From: Nesterenkonia xinjiangensis
GTDB taxonomy: Bacteria; Actinomycetota; Actinomycetes; Actinomycetales; Micrococcaceae
NCBI RefSeq assembly: GCF_013410745.1
Contig: NZ_JACCFY010000001.1
Location: 1,178,001 to 1,242,000 of the forward strand
Reading direction: 5' to 3'
DNA length: 64,000 nucleotides
Position numbers and translations under genes: made by a program
In this document: piece by piece, positions 1 through 8,876 of the stretch
How positions within the stretch are numbered: position 1 is the stretch's first letter
Layout: every line of letters starts with the position of its first letter
Notes under the pieces: generated by a model
What the model saw: only the letters and a program-made list of their open reading frames with translations
Databases searched by the model: none
What the model was told of the DNA's origin: nothing

Positions 1-841
1 CGCGATAGGTATACCGCTCCCCCACCCTGGCCTCGGTGGCGCGCGGGGTGATGACGAACGGCGGATTGGAGACGACCAGGTCGAAGCGCTCGTCGGCCAC
101 CGGCTCCAGGAGGCTGCCCTCACGCAGCTCCACGCGAGCGTCCAACCGAGCGGGGTCCAGCCTCAGCGCCTCGGCGTTGAGCAGCAGGTTGAAGCGGGCG
201 AAGCCCAGCGCACGCGAGGAGATGTCGGTGGCGACCACATGCTCGGCGTGGTCCAGCAGCTGGAAGAGCTGGATGCCGCAGCCGGTGCCGATGTCCAGGG
301 CCCGCCGCACGGGCCGCCGGTGAGTGATCGAGGCCAGTGTCAGACTGGCCTGCCCGATCCCGAGCACATGCTCGGCAGGCAGCGCGCCGTCCACCTGATG
401 CGAGGACAGATCAGAGGCGACCCAGAGGTCCTCGGTCGAGGACCCGCCCGCCACCTGGAAGGGGCGCAGGTCCACCGACGGCCGACACAGCGGACCGTCC
501 CGGTGGGCCAGGCCCAGCCGGACCAGCCCCGCGGCACCGACGCCGGGCAGCGCAGAGTCGACGACGACGGCGGGCACCTCCACGTCCAGCAGCCACAGCG
601 CGGCCAGCACCGCCCCGGGATCCGGCCGCTGAGCGGCGAGCAGCCGACCCACCTGCAGCTGCCCCGGGGCGATCTGCTCCCGACTCAGGGCCGCCACCGC
701 GTCCTCGCCGAGCAGCTCGGCCACGTGCAGGTTGGTGAAGCCGGCGGCGAGCAGGTCGCCGCGCAGCGCGGCCACCAGGTCCAGATCTGCGGAGGAGGGG
801 GCGGGCAGCGCCGCGGCGGACTCGCGGGACAGGCGGGGCAT
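1..841 (-). CDS. Class I SAM-dependent methyltransferase (3' end outside window)
   Basis: About 280 codons are visible and the reading frame is still open at the window edge, so the C-terminus is missing. The N-terminal ~120 residues look like the domain that precedes a small methyltransferase domain in actinobacterial proteins of this type. SAM-binding motif I reads DIGTGCGIQ, and near the visible end VSNPPF is the catalytic NPPF/Y motif of N6-adenine, N2-guanine and glutamine methyltransferases. It begins 5 bp after the stop of the upstream tRNA hydroxylase gene, so the two are probably cotranscribed and both may modify RNA. The exact substrate cannot be read from the sequence. The ATG was chosen because it is tightly spaced to the upstream gene and the protein sequence is sensible from there. 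Confidence 0.8.
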   Translation of the reverse strand, partial: MPRLSRESAAALPAPSSADLDLVAALRGDLLAAGFTNLHVAELLGEDAVAALSREQIAPGQLQVGRLLAAQRPDPGAVLAALWLLDVEVPAVVVDSALPGVGAAGLVRLGLAHRDGPLCRPSVDLRPFQVAGGSSTEDLWVASDLSSHQVDGALPAEHVLGIGQASLTLASITHRRPVRRALDIGTGCGIQLFQLLDHAEHVVATDISSRALGFARFNLLLNAEALRLDPARLDARVELREGSLLEPVADERFDLVVSNPPFVITPRATEARVGERYTYR

Positions 842-846
842 CGGTG

Positions 847-1788
847 TCAGGACCTCTCCAGGGGCACGGGAGCAGGGAGCTGCGAGGGCCGGGAGAGCCG
901 GTCCTCACACGCCGCGCAGCGGGTCGTCTCAGGGATGTGGCGGCAGTCCTCGCAGTACAGCTGAAGAGTCGAGCAGCCGCGGTCGAGGCAGTTGTGGAGG
1001 GTGCTGGTGGGAGCCGCACAGCGCGTGCACTCTCCCACGGTGACGGAGTCCTGGCTGAATCGGGTGTTCATCCGCCCGTCGAACACGTACAGCTCGCCCT
1101 CCCAGAGGCCGGAGTCCCCGTAGGTCTCCCCGTAGCGCACGATGCCGCCGTCGAGCTGGTAGACCTCTTCGAAACCGCGGTTGCGCATCAGCGAGGAGAG
1201 CACCTCGCAGCGGATGCCCCCGGTGCAGTAGGTGACCACCGGCTGGTCCTTCAGATGGTCGTACTTGCCGGAGTCCAGCTCTGCGACGAAGTCTCGCGTG
1301 GTCTCGGTCTCCGGGACCACGGCGTCCTTGAACCGGCCGATCCGGGCCTCCACCGCATTGCGTCCGTCGAAGAAGGCGACCTCCACACCCTCGGCCCGGC
1401 GAGCGTCGACCAGCTCATGGACCTCATGCGGCGTCAGGTGCTGACCCCCGCCGATCACCCCGGACTCATCGACCTGCACCTCGTCCGGGACGCCGAAGGC
1501 GACCAGCTCCGGGCGGACCTTCACCGAGAGCCGGGGAAAGTCCTCTGCGCCGCCGTCGGACCATTTGAACTCCATGTCCCGGAACGGGCCGTAGGTGCGG
1601 GTCTGCTTCACATACTGCTTCACCGCGGAGAGCTCGCCGCCGACCGTGCCGTTGAGACCATGGGGAGACACGATGATGCGCCCCTTGAGCCCCAGTTCGC
1701 GGCACAGGGTGTGCTGCCACAGCCGCACGGCCTCAGGATCCGAGAGCGGGGTGAAGGTGTAGTAGAGGACGATCCGGGAGATGCTCAC
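847..1788 (-). CDS. trhO: tRNA uridine(34) hydroxylase, rhodanese family
   Basis: A 313-aa cytoplasmic protein of the YceA/TrhO family, which forms 5-hydroxyuridine at tRNA position 34 with oxygen. An N-terminal ferredoxin-like domain begins [13 protein letters not shown]. The central rhodanese domain has FFDGRNAVE and the active-site loop YCTGGIRCE. The C-terminal ~60 residues are rich in CxxC pairs, probably a metal-binding knuckle. The GTG at 1788 was preferred to the ATG 14 codons upstream because family homology starts there and a TATCCT -10 box lies 8 nt before it, which suggests a leaderless mRNA. The gene diverges from the GNAT gene at 1893 and is followed 5 bp later by the methyltransferase gene. 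Confidence 0.9.
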   Translation of the reverse strand: MSISRIVLYYTFTPLSDPEAVRLWQHTLCRELGLKGRIIVSPHGLNGTVGGELSAVKQYVKQTRTYGPFRDMEFKWSDGGAEDFPRLSVKVRPELVAFGVPDEVQVDESGVIGGGQHLTPHEVHELVDARRAEGVEVAFFDGRNAVEARIGRFKDAVVPETETTRDFVAELDSGKYDHLKDQPVVTYCTGGIRCEVLSSLMRNRGFEEVYQLDGGIVRYGETYGDSGLWEGELYVFDGRMNTRFSQDSVTVGECTRCAAPTSTLHNCLDRGCSTLQLYCEDCRHIPETTRCAACEDRLSRPSQLPAPVPLERS

Positions 1789-1796
1789 GGCAACCC

Positions 1797-1802
1797 AGGA
1801 TA
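1797..1802 (-). promoter_or_regulatory. -10 box of trhO, leaderless type
   Basis: TATCCT on the minus strand ends 8 nt before the GTG of trhO, with no Shine-Dalgarno sequence between. It matches the TANNNT pattern seen at many starts in this window. Confidence 0.55.
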
Positions 1803-1880
1803 CCGATCGGAGAGGCCTCCATCGGCGCAACTTTATGAACTCGTTGCCTCATCCCCTCCCACGGGCAGGCGTTTTATTCA

Positions 1881-1886
1881 TATAGT
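1881..1886 (+). promoter_or_regulatory. -10 box of GNAT gene, leaderless type
   Basis: TATAGT lies 6 nt before the ATG at 1893 and no ribosome binding site is visible, so transcription probably starts at the initiation codon. Confidence 0.55.
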
Positions 1887-1892
1887 CGTGAC

Positions 1893-2597
1893 ATGACTTC
1901 CGAGCTGAACGACGCACTCGTCCGCACCTGGGTGACCGGCTGGGCCAGGACCCACGACTATGACGTGGACCATGCCGGGTCGGTCCACTCGGCCCTGCGC
2001 TCCGGCGACTCGGATGAATGGGAGTACGTCCTGTACGCCCCGGACGAGGCCGACCTGCAGAAGGTCATCGCCGAGGTCACCAAGAGTCCCCGACGCCTGC
2101 TCACGCTGATCGCTGAGCCTGGCGACGTGCGCCTGAAGGACTCTCTGAACGGCCTGGAGCGGATCAGCGACGAGGAGAAGCTGATGGCCGTCGACATGGA
2201 CACCCAGGACGTCGAGGACCCCATCACACCCGAGGGCTACTCCACGACCCGCGACGACCACGACGGGTGGACGCTGTTCACGGTCCTCGACGGCGACACC
2301 GTCGCCGCCCGGGGCCGCGTCGCCATCGTCGACGAGCACGCCATCCTCGACCGGATCTACACCAACCCCTCCCATCGGCGGCAGGGACTGGGCACCTTCG
2401 TGACCCGCGCGCTGGTGGCCATCGCACTGGAGGACGACGTCGAGGTCGGCCTGCTGGTCGCCAACGCCGAAGGCCTGGAGCTCTATGAGTACTTGGGCTG
2501 GACGCTGCTGGGCGACGTGTACGTCTACGGCTCGCCCGACAGTGACCGCACCCGCCCCTCGCACTCCCAGTTCGACGATCTCAAAGGCCAGGCCTGA
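1893..2597 (+). CDS. GNAT family N-acetyltransferase
   Basis: A 234-aa protein with a C-terminal GNAT fold. The acetyl-CoA pyrophosphate loop is visible as HRRQGLGTFVTRAL (about residues 160-173), followed by VGLLVANAEGLELYEYLGW, the usual beta-5/alpha-4 region. The N-terminal ~110 residues are acidic and not recognisable, perhaps a substrate-selecting domain. It stands alone and diverges from trhO. The acceptor (a small amine or a protein N-terminus) cannot be told from the sequence. The start is supported by a -10 box 6 nt upstream. Confidence 0.8.
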   Translation: MTSELNDALVRTWVTGWARTHDYDVDHAGSVHSALRSGDSDEWEYVLYAPDEADLQKVIAEVTKSPRRLLTLIAEPGDVRLKDSLNGLERISDEEKLMAVDMDTQDVEDPITPEGYSTTRDDHDGWTLFTVLDGDTVAARGRVAIVDEHAILDRIYTNPSHRRQGLGTFVTRALVAIALEDDVEVGLLVANAEGLELYEYLGWTLLGDVYVYGSPDSDRTRPSHSQFDDLKGQA

Positions 2598-2679
2598 GCA
2601 GCGGAGTCCGTCTCCGCGCCTCCGCACGACGTCCACCGACCGAGGGCCGTGCCCCCGCCGTTCCGCCCGCTCCGGGCGG

Positions 2680-2722
2680 TCTCCCCGGCAGGGACGCGGC
2701 CCTCAGCCGTGTCCGGGGAGAC
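2680..2722. terminator. Possible hairpin terminator after GNAT gene
   Basis: A 10-bp inverted repeat, GTCTCCCCGG at 2680-2689 and its complement at 2713-2722, encloses a 23-nt loop. There is no T-run. It lies ~80 bp beyond the GNAT stop, in a 306-bp gap without genes. Confidence 0.35.
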
Positions 2723-2772
2723 CCTGGATGACCAGCGCTGAACATAATCTTCCGCTGCGCTGATCATTCCTG

Positions 2773-2833
2773 TATTGTCATCGGCACTGCCACGACAGAT
2801 TCATGCGCACGGCCGGTCCGTGCGCACGGCCGG
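2773..2833 (+). promoter_or_regulatory. Promoter candidate and repeat-rich leader of homocysteine methyltransferase gene
   Basis: A TATTGT box at 2773-2778 could serve as the -10, giving a leader of about 120 nt. Inside it the 13-mer TGCGCACGGCCGG occurs twice (2804-2816 and 2821-2833). Between them GCGCACGG (2805-2812) and CCGTGCGC (2818-2825) form a perfect 8-bp hairpin with a 5-nt loop. No known SAM or cobalamin riboswitch motif was found. A regulatory role is inference. Confidence 0.35.
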
Positions 2834-2903
2834 ACATGCGAGGCCTCGCCTCGGCCGCTCCTTCACGTGGCAGCTTCACGTCCCATGACTGAAAGGAGCG
2901 GTG

Positions 2904-3953
2904 ATGACCGCCCACCCCTCGTTCACTGACCGTCTCGACGACGGACCGGTGATCTGCGCCGAAGGCTTCCTCTTCGAGCTGGAGCGCCGCGGATATCTCT
3001 CCGCCGGGGAGTTCGTCCCCGAGGTCGCCCTGGAGCATCCCGAGGCACTGCGCTCCCTGCACGTGGACTTCCAACGCGCCGGCTCGGACATCGTCGAGGC
3101 CTTCACCTACAACGGACACCGCGAGAAGATGCGGGTGATCGGCAAGGAGGAGCTGCTCGAACCGCTGAACCGAGCTGCCCTGCAGATCGCCCGCGAGGTG
3201 GCCGACGCCCGCCCAGGGGACCTCGTGGCCGGCAACATCTCCAACTCCAACATCTGGGATCCCGCTGACGCGGCGAAGCAGGCCGAGGTCCGGGCCATGT
3301 TCGAGGAGATGGTCGGCTGGGCCGCCGATGAGGGCGCCGACCTGATCGTCGGGGAGACCTTCTACTATGCCGGCGAGGCGCTGGCCGCCCTGGAGATCGC
3401 CCGCTCCGCCGAGCTGCCGGTGGTACTCACCCTGGCGCCGATGGCCTTCGAGGAGATGGCCGACGGCCTGGGCGTGGTGGAGACCTGCCAGCGCCTGGAG
3501 CAGGCGGGAGCCGACGTCGTCGGGCTCAACTGTTTCCGCGGGCCGGAGACCATGATGCCCTGGCTGCGGCAGATCCGGGCGGCTGTGTCCTGCCACGTGG
3601 GTGCGCTGCCGATCCCCTACCGGACCACCGAGTCGGAACCCACGTTCTTCAACCTCTCCGACGACAGCGCGGCCGTTCCCTCCCCCCACGGACGGACCTT
3701 CCCCACCGCACTGGACCCGCTGTTCACCAACCGCTACGAGATCGGCGCCTTCGCAGCGGAGGCCCACGCGCTCGGGATCAACTACCTGGGCGTGTGCTGC
3801 GGCGCCGCTCCGATGCACATCCGTCAGGTGGCCGAGGCGGTGGGGCGGACCACGGAAGCCAGCCGGTACTCGGAACGGATGGAGAACCACTTCATGTACG
3901 GCTCGCACGACCGGCTCCCGGGGCACATCGCGGAGCTCGGCTCCCGCGCCTGA
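2904..3953 (+). CDS. Homocysteine S-methyltransferase family protein
   Basis: A 349-aa TIM-barrel protein of the betaine-homocysteine/homocysteine S-methyltransferase family, which moves a methyl group to homocysteine to make methionine or a related thioether. The zinc-binding cysteines are present: GLNCFRG near residue 212 and the paired cysteines of GVCCGAA near residue 299. The methyl donor (betaine, S-methylmethionine or other) cannot be assigned. The ATG at 2904 was chosen over the adjoining GTG at 2901 because AAAGGAG lies 5 nt upstream. The gene stands alone, but metNIQ is 5 kb downstream, so methionine supply is a shared theme. Confidence 0.85.
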   Translation: MTAHPSFTDRLDDGPVICAEGFLFELERRGYLSAGEFVPEVALEHPEALRSLHVDFQRAGSDIVEAFTYNGHREKMRVIGKEELLEPLNRAALQIAREVADARPGDLVAGNISNSNIWDPADAAKQAEVRAMFEEMVGWAADEGADLIVGETFYYAGEALAALEIARSAELPVVLTLAPMAFEEMADGLGVVETCQRLEQAGADVVGLNCFRGPETMMPWLRQIRAAVSCHVGALPIPYRTTESEPTFFNLSDDSAAVPSPHGRTFPTALDPLFTNRYEIGAFAAEAHALGINYLGVCCGAAPMHIRQVAEAVGRTTEASRYSERMENHFMYGSHDRLPGHIAELGSRA

Positions 3954-3985
3954 CGGGGCACGCCGGAGGACAGCGGCGGGGCGAG

Positions 3986-3991
3986 TACCCT
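3986..3991 (+). promoter_or_regulatory. -10 box of helicase gene, leaderless type
   Basis: TACCCT ends 6 nt before the ATG at 3998, and there is no Shine-Dalgarno sequence. This favours 3998 over earlier in-frame starts that would overlap the upstream gene. Confidence 0.5.
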
Positions 3992-3997
3992 GGCGGG

Positions 3998-6391
3998 ATG
4001 ACCCGCCCCGCAGCCGATCCCGCCGTCGATCCGTTCGCGCTGCTGCGCCGCGCCGGGCTGCCCTCCACGGTCAGCGAGTCCGGCCCGCTCCGTCATGTGC
4101 ACACGCTGCCGGCCCGAGGGGAATCCCTCGCCGACTGGCCCGGATGGACCCCGCCGGCGCTTCGCGAGGGCTACGCCGCCGCTGGGATCGACCACCTCTA
4201 CACCCATCAGGCGACCGCCGCGGAGGCGCTGCACGCCGGTGAACATACGATCCTGGCCACCGGCACCGCATCCGGCAAGTCGCTGGGCACCCAGCTGCCC
4301 GGGCTGGCCTCCGTGCTCGCCGAGGGCGGCACAGTGCTCTACCTGTCCCCCACCAAGGCGCTGGCCGCCGACCAGCTCGACGCGCTCACCGACCTGGCAC
4401 GCCAGGTGGACCACGCCCTGGACTCTCCGGAGAACTCCGACCCGGCGCTGCGCCCCACCGACGGCGGAATCCGCCCGGCCGCCTACGACGGCGACACCGA
4501 CCCCGAGGAGCGCCGCTGGGTGCGCCAGCACGCCAACGTGGTGCTGACCAACCCAGACATGCTCAACATCGGGATCCTCCCCAACCACCGGGCCTGGGCA
4601 CGGTTCCTGTCCCGCCTGCGGCTGGTCATCATCGACGAGGCGCACAGCTGCCGCGGGATCTTCGGCTCCCACGTGGCGCTGCTGCTGCGTCGGCTGCGCC
4701 GGGTGGTGAGCCACTATCGGCACGGAGCCGAGCCCGTGTTCGCCGGCGCCTCGGCCACCAGCGGTGATCCGGCGTCATCGTTCGCCCGACTCATCGGCGT
4801 GCCCGCCGACCAGGTCACCGCCGTGATGCAGGACGGGTCCCCGCACGGCGCCGTCGACTGCTACCTGTGGGAGTCCACGCTCTCTGAACAGACCGGCGAC
4901 AGCGGCGCCCCACTCAAGCGCAGCCTCACCGTGGAGGCCGCCGATGTGCTCACCGACCTCATGGTGGCCGGACACCGCACCCTGGCGTTCATCAAGTCCC
5001 GCCGCGGGGCGGAGACCATCGCCCGCATCGCCGCCGACAGCCTCGCCGAGATCGACGCGGACCTGATCGGCCGGGTGGCCGCCTACCGGTCCGGGTATCT
5101 GAAGGAGGAGCGTCGCGAGCTCGAGGATGCGCTGCGCGACGGCCGACTGTTGGGCGTGGCCTCCACTCCGGCTCTGGAGCTGGGCATCGACATCTCTGGG
5201 CTGGACGCGGTGATCATCGCCGGCTGGCCCGGGACCCGGGCCTCCTTCTTCCAACAGCTGGGACGAGCGGGCCGCTCCGGACAGCGCGGTGTCGCATTCT
5301 TCATCGCCGGGGACGATCCCTTGGACTCCTACCTGCTGGAGCACCCCGAGACGATCTTCGAGACCCGGGTGGAGGACGCCGTCATCGACCCCTCCAACCC
5401 GCATGTGGCGGCCCCGCACCTGCTGGCCGCCGCCCAGGAGCTTCCCCTGACCCTGGCCGACGTCGAGCTGTTCGAACCCGGTCGGTGGCTGATCGACGCG
5501 CTCACCGAGCAGGGACACCTGCGGCGTCGGCCGCGAGGCTGGTTCTTCGCCCACGACGACGCCTCCGCGGCCGGCTGGGTGCGGCTGCGCTCCGACGGGG
5601 GCGGGCCCTATACGATCGTCGACGCCGAGGACGGCTCGGTGATCGGTGACATGGGTGCCGCCCAGGCCCAGCCGCAGGCGCACCCGGGAGCGGTGTACGT
5701 CCACCAGGGACGGACGTTCATCGTGGAGGACCTCGCCCTGGACGACGGCGTGGTGCTCGTGTCCCGGGCCTCGCCGCCGTACTACACCCAGGCCCGGGAG
5801 ACGACCTCGATCGAGGTGCTGGAGACCTCCTCCTCGGAGACCTGGGGGCGGTTCGAGCTGCACTTCGGGCAGGTGGAGGTGACCTCCGCCGTCGTCGGAT
5901 TCCAACGGAAGGCGCTGGGCAGCTCCGAGGTGCTCTCCGACGAGCCGCTGGAGCTGCCGCCGTCGAGGCTGCAGACCGAGGCCGTGTGGATCACCGTCCC
6001 GGAGACCGCTCTCGCCGCCGCCGGCGTGGTGCCCGAGCACGTGCCCGGGGCGCTGCACGCCGCGGAGCACGCGATGATCGGGCTGCTGCCGCTGATCGCC
6101 TCCTCGGACCGCTGGGACATCGGCGGCGTCTCCACCGCCCTGCACGCCGACACCCAGCTGCCCACGATCTTCGTCTACGACGGCCACCCCGGCGGGGCAG
6201 GATTCGCCGAACGCGGACACACCGCCGCCTCTGCGTGGATCGCCGCGACCGCCCAGACCATCCGCGGCTGCGGCTGTGACTCCGGATGCCCCTCCTGCGT
6301 GCAGTCGCCGAAGTGCGGCAACCGGAACTCGCCCCTGGAGAAGATCTCCGCCCTGCATCTGCTCGAGGCCCTGCTGGCGGCCGCACCCTGA
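3998..6391 (+). CDS. MrfA/YprA-like DEAH-box DNA helicase with C-terminal zinc-binding domain
   Basis: A 797-aa superfamily 2 helicase. Walker A reads ATGTASGKS (about residues 86-94), the DEAH box is IIDEAHS (~212), motif III is SAT, and motif VI is QQLGRAGRSGQRG (~418). The C-terminal DUF1998/MZB-type region ends in a cysteine cluster, CGCDSGCPSCVQSPKC (~757), as in the mitomycin-repair helicase MrfA of Bacillus; a repair role is inferred from family. Mycobacteria carry a homologue beside the Tad pilus operon (the helicase/secretion neighbourhood), and the Tad pilin genes are indeed nearby at 12439. It converges on the beta-helix gene across a long hairpin. Confidence 0.88.
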   Translation: MTRPAADPAVDPFALLRRAGLPSTVSESGPLRHVHTLPARGESLADWPGWTPPALREGYAAAGIDHLYTHQATAAEALHAGEHTILATGTASGKSLGTQLPGLASVLAEGGTVLYLSPTKALAADQLDALTDLARQVDHALDSPENSDPALRPTDGGIRPAAYDGDTDPEERRWVRQHANVVLTNPDMLNIGILPNHRAWARFLSRLRLVIIDEAHSCRGIFGSHVALLLRRLRRVVSHYRHGAEPVFAGASATSGDPASSFARLIGVPADQVTAVMQDGSPHGAVDCYLWESTLSEQTGDSGAPLKRSLTVEAADVLTDLMVAGHRTLAFIKSRRGAETIARIAADSLAEIDADLIGRVAAYRSGYLKEERRELEDALRDGRLLGVASTPALELGIDISGLDAVIIAGWPGTRASFFQQLGRAGRSGQRGVAFFIAGDDPLDSYLLEHPETIFETRVEDAVIDPSNPHVAAPHLLAAAQELPLTLADVELFEPGRWLIDALTEQGHLRRRPRGWFFAHDDASAAGWVRLRSDGGGPYTIVDAEDGSVIGDMGAAQAQPQAHPGAVYVHQGRTFIVEDLALDDGVVLVSRASPPYYTQARETTSIEVLETSSSETWGRFELHFGQVEVTSAVVGFQRKALGSSEVLSDEPLELPPSRLQTEAVWITVPETALAAAGVVPEHVPGALHAAEHAMIGLLPLIASSDRWDIGGVSTALHADTQLPTIFVYDGHPGGAGFAERGHTAASAWIAATAQTIRGCGCDSGCPSCVQSPKCGNRNSPLEKISALHLLEALLAAAP

Positions 6392-6413
6392 GAAGCACCC
6401 GCCCCGGAGACCA

Positions 6414-6483
6414 GTTGGCTCCGCGGTATGGGCCCTTATCCAGCGGAATTCCGTCTGATAAGGGCCCATACCGCAGAGCCAAC
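6414..6483. terminator. Long inverted repeat between convergent genes
   Basis: Arms 6414-6440 and 6457-6483 match at 26 of 27 positions. The 16-nt loop contains the palindrome CGGAATTCCG. There is no T-run on either strand. It begins 22 bp after the helicase stop and ends 27 bp before the stop of the convergent gene, so a two-way terminator is the likeliest role. Confidence 0.7.
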
Positions 6484-6510
6484 GTTGAGGATGGGTGGAG
6501 AGTTCTCAGA

Positions 6511-8829
6511 TCATTCGCAGAGGTTCAGCTCCGAGTCTTCCAGGGTGAGGTTCTCCGCCACGATGTTCTCTCCGCAGGGGCTCTCATTGATCGCGGTGTC
6601 CCGCAGCAGCAGGTTCTGGAAGGTGATGTCCGAGGTGTTGGCGAACTCGCTGCGCGCCGAGATGCGGATGTCGCCCGGGCCCTCGACCACGCCCTGATCG
6701 GTGGCCAGGGTGATGTTGTGGCAGTTCTCGATCAGCATCGCGTTGGAGCCGGTGTCGCGGATCTCCAGCTTCTCGATCTCCACCCCGCCGGACTCGGAGA
6801 CGCAGAAGAATCCGCGGCCGCCGCCGTCGGCGATCAGCTCGCCCACCCGGATGTTGGTGGGGTACTCACCGTCGATCTGCCCGTTGCGGTTGGCGGTGCG
6901 GAAGGTGGCGTAGCCGGTGCCGGCGGCCGCGCCGTCGCCGACGACGCGTTCGATGTCGGCGTTGACGGTGTCGTTGAGCAGCAGCCCGGCATAGCCGGTG
7001 TCCACCGCGGTGACGGTGCCGACGGTCAGCCCGTCCACCCCGTAGGTCTCCACGCCGTGGGACTCGGTGCCCGAGACGTAGACGTCATCGATGGTGATGT
7101 TCCGTGCTTCTCGGACGAAGTCGTCGTCGCGGCTGTCGATGCGCATCCCGTGGCCGCCGGAGAGCTGCAGGTCCATCTGGCCGAAGTACACATCCGAGGA
7201 GGTGCGCAGGTAGACGCCGAAGTTCGGGTTGCCGGTGACGGACAGGAACGGCACGGAGACGTCCTCGGCGTGCCGGATCCGCACCACGCCGACATGCTCC
7301 TCGTAGCTGAAGTTCGACTCGTTGCCGGCCACGTGGATGGTCCCGCAGACCGAGAAGGACGTGTGGCTGGGCAGGTCGACCGCCGCATCGGCGGGCATAG
7401 TGCCCGAGCCGCGCACCACCACGGACTCCTGCTCGGTGCGACCCTCGGAGAGGCTGTCGACGGCGGCCTGCATGGCGTCGACCATGGCATAGCTCTGGTG
7501 GACGGTCTCCCCGCCGTTCATGGCCCGCCAGGTGTCGCCGTTGCGGAGCACCGTGGCGTCGGCGCCGTCCACGGAGCACTCCTCGAACGGGTTCCCGTTG
7601 CTTCCCCGCGCGGTGACCGGGGTCAGCAGGGGCTCGGGCTGCTCGGAGATGCCTCCGGCGTTGACCGCGAGGACCGTGTAGTAGTGGTTCACCTCGCTGG
7701 CGCCCTCGGCCGTGTAGCTGGTGCCGGTGGTCTCCGCGACCCGCTCGAAGCCGCGATCCGCGTTCAGCGAGCGATAGACGTGGTACTCCCACGCGGCGTC
7801 GTCACCGGTCCAGCTGATGGTGGTGCCCCGCGGGTTGGCCCGCTCCAGCCGCAGGTCCTGAGGGGCCGCGGGCGCCTCCACCGACGGGTCGACGACAGCG
7901 ACCGTGTGGGCCTCGCTGTGTCCCGACTCCACCCCGGCGGCGCTGGTCTGGGTCACCACATAGTCGTAGGAGTAGCCGAGCTCGACGGCCTCGTCGGTGA
8001 GGCTGACGGTCTCGGTGGTGCCGACGGACTCGTATTCGCCGGCTCCGGCGTCGGAGCGATAGAGCGTGTACTCCGCGGCCCCCTCGGTGGGCTCCCAGGA
8101 CAGGGTGGCAGAGGGCGGCTGGGTGCTCACCTCGTCGGCGTGAAGCCCGGAGGGCGGGGCGACCTGGGAGACCTCCACACCGTTGATGCGTCCGTCGCTG
8201 AAGACCTCGAGGACCAGCGAACCGTCCTCAACCGTGGTGTACACGCTGTGCTCAGCGAACTCACCGGAGCCGCGCGGCTGCAGACTGCCCTGATCCTCTC
8301 CCTGGACAGTCAGCTGGGTGTTGTTCGAGGCGATCTGGTCCCCTGAGATCACGGTGACGTGGTAGTCACCGTCGGGCAGATCCACCTGGAACTGCTCCCC
8401 GCCGGCCAGGACGAAGTTGCGGCGGACGTCGTCCGGAGCGCCGCGGTCCCGGCAGGCGGCCGGGGCGCTGAGTCCGAAGCCGGTGTCGACGTCGTAGAGC
8501 GTGGAGGCGGTGACCTCGAGGCTGCCCTCAGCGACCGGGTCCCCGGCGCAGCCGAAGTCGAAGGCCAGCACCTCACCGGGCGGGATGCCGTCGGACGGCG
8601 AGTAGGCGGTCTGGGTGGTGACCGTCTCGGTGGCGACTGCCTGGGTAGGGTCGCTGGGGCTCTGGTCGGTCGGGGTCGGGCTGGTCTGGGCGGCGCTGGA
8701 GGCGGCGCTGGAGGCGGCGCCCAGCGGTGCGAGCAGGGCCAGTGCGGCTGCCGTCGCGAGTGTGCTGCGGCGTCTGGTGCGAGACCGCGCTCCTCGAGAC
8801 CTCGGAGGTCGGACAGGGGTCGTCGACAT
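6511..8829 (-). CDS. Secreted right-handed beta-helix protein with carbohydrate-binding-like and fibronectin III domains
   Basis: A 772-aa exported protein. An arginine-rich N-terminus precedes a hydrophobic signal segment (about residues 22-45) and a Ser/Thr/Pro linker. Residues ~85-215 open with VLAFDFG, typical of galactose-binding-like domains in rhamnogalacturonan lyases and esterases. Two fibronectin type III repeats follow (about 225-310 and 320-405). The last ~340 residues have the regular V-x-N-I spacing of a right-handed parallel beta-helix, as in pectate lyase-like enzymes. The role is probably polysaccharide binding or cleavage outside the cell; no catalytic residues are certain. 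ATG 8829 was chosen because GAGGGAG lies 6 nt upstream, whereas ATG 8835 would abut it. A LacI-type operator lies upstream. Confidence 0.75.
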   Translation of the reverse strand: MSTTPVRPPRSRGARSRTRRRSTLATAAALALLAPLGAASSAASSAAQTSPTPTDQSPSDPTQAVATETVTTQTAYSPSDGIPPGEVLAFDFGCAGDPVAEGSLEVTASTLYDVDTGFGLSAPAACRDRGAPDDVRRNFVLAGGEQFQVDLPDGDYHVTVISGDQIASNNTQLTVQGEDQGSLQPRGSGEFAEHSVYTTVEDGSLVLEVFSDGRINGVEVSQVAPPSGLHADEVSTQPPSATLSWEPTEGAAEYTLYRSDAGAGEYESVGTTETVSLTDEAVELGYSYDYVVTQTSAAGVESGHSEAHTVAVVDPSVEAPAAPQDLRLERANPRGTTISWTGDDAAWEYHVYRSLNADRGFERVAETTGTSYTAEGASEVNHYYTVLAVNAGGISEQPEPLLTPVTARGSNGNPFEECSVDGADATVLRNGDTWRAMNGGETVHQSYAMVDAMQAAVDSLSEGRTEQESVVVRGSGTMPADAAVDLPSHTSFSVCGTIHVAGNESNFSYEEHVGVVRIRHAEDVSVPFLSVTGNPNFGVYLRTSSDVYFGQMDLQLSGGHGMRIDSRDDDFVREARNITIDDVYVSGTESHGVETYGVDGLTVGTVTAVDTGYAGLLLNDTVNADIERVVGDGAAAGTGYATFRTANRNGQIDGEYPTNIRVGELIADGGGRGFFCVSESGGVEIEKLEIRDTGSNAMLIENCHNITLATDQGVVEGPGDIRISARSEFANTSDITFQNLLLRDTAINESPCGENIVAENLTLEDSELNLCE

Positions 8830-8876
8830 GCTCATCTCCCTCAGTGAGTGATTCGTGCGAGTGATTCAGATCACGT

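Noticed and set aside
3794-3997. N-terminal extension of the helicase by 68 residues
   Set aside because: This open frame lies inside the homocysteine methyltransferase gene in another frame and is low-complexity. A -10 box directly before ATG 3998 supports the shorter form.
6286-8346. A 686-codon open frame on the + strand across the beta-helix gene
   Set aside because: It is antisense to a gene with signal peptide, fibronectin and beta-helix features. Its composition (Gly, Ala, Val, His, Asp runs) is the usual shadow in GC-rich DNA, and it crosses the helicase end and the hairpin.
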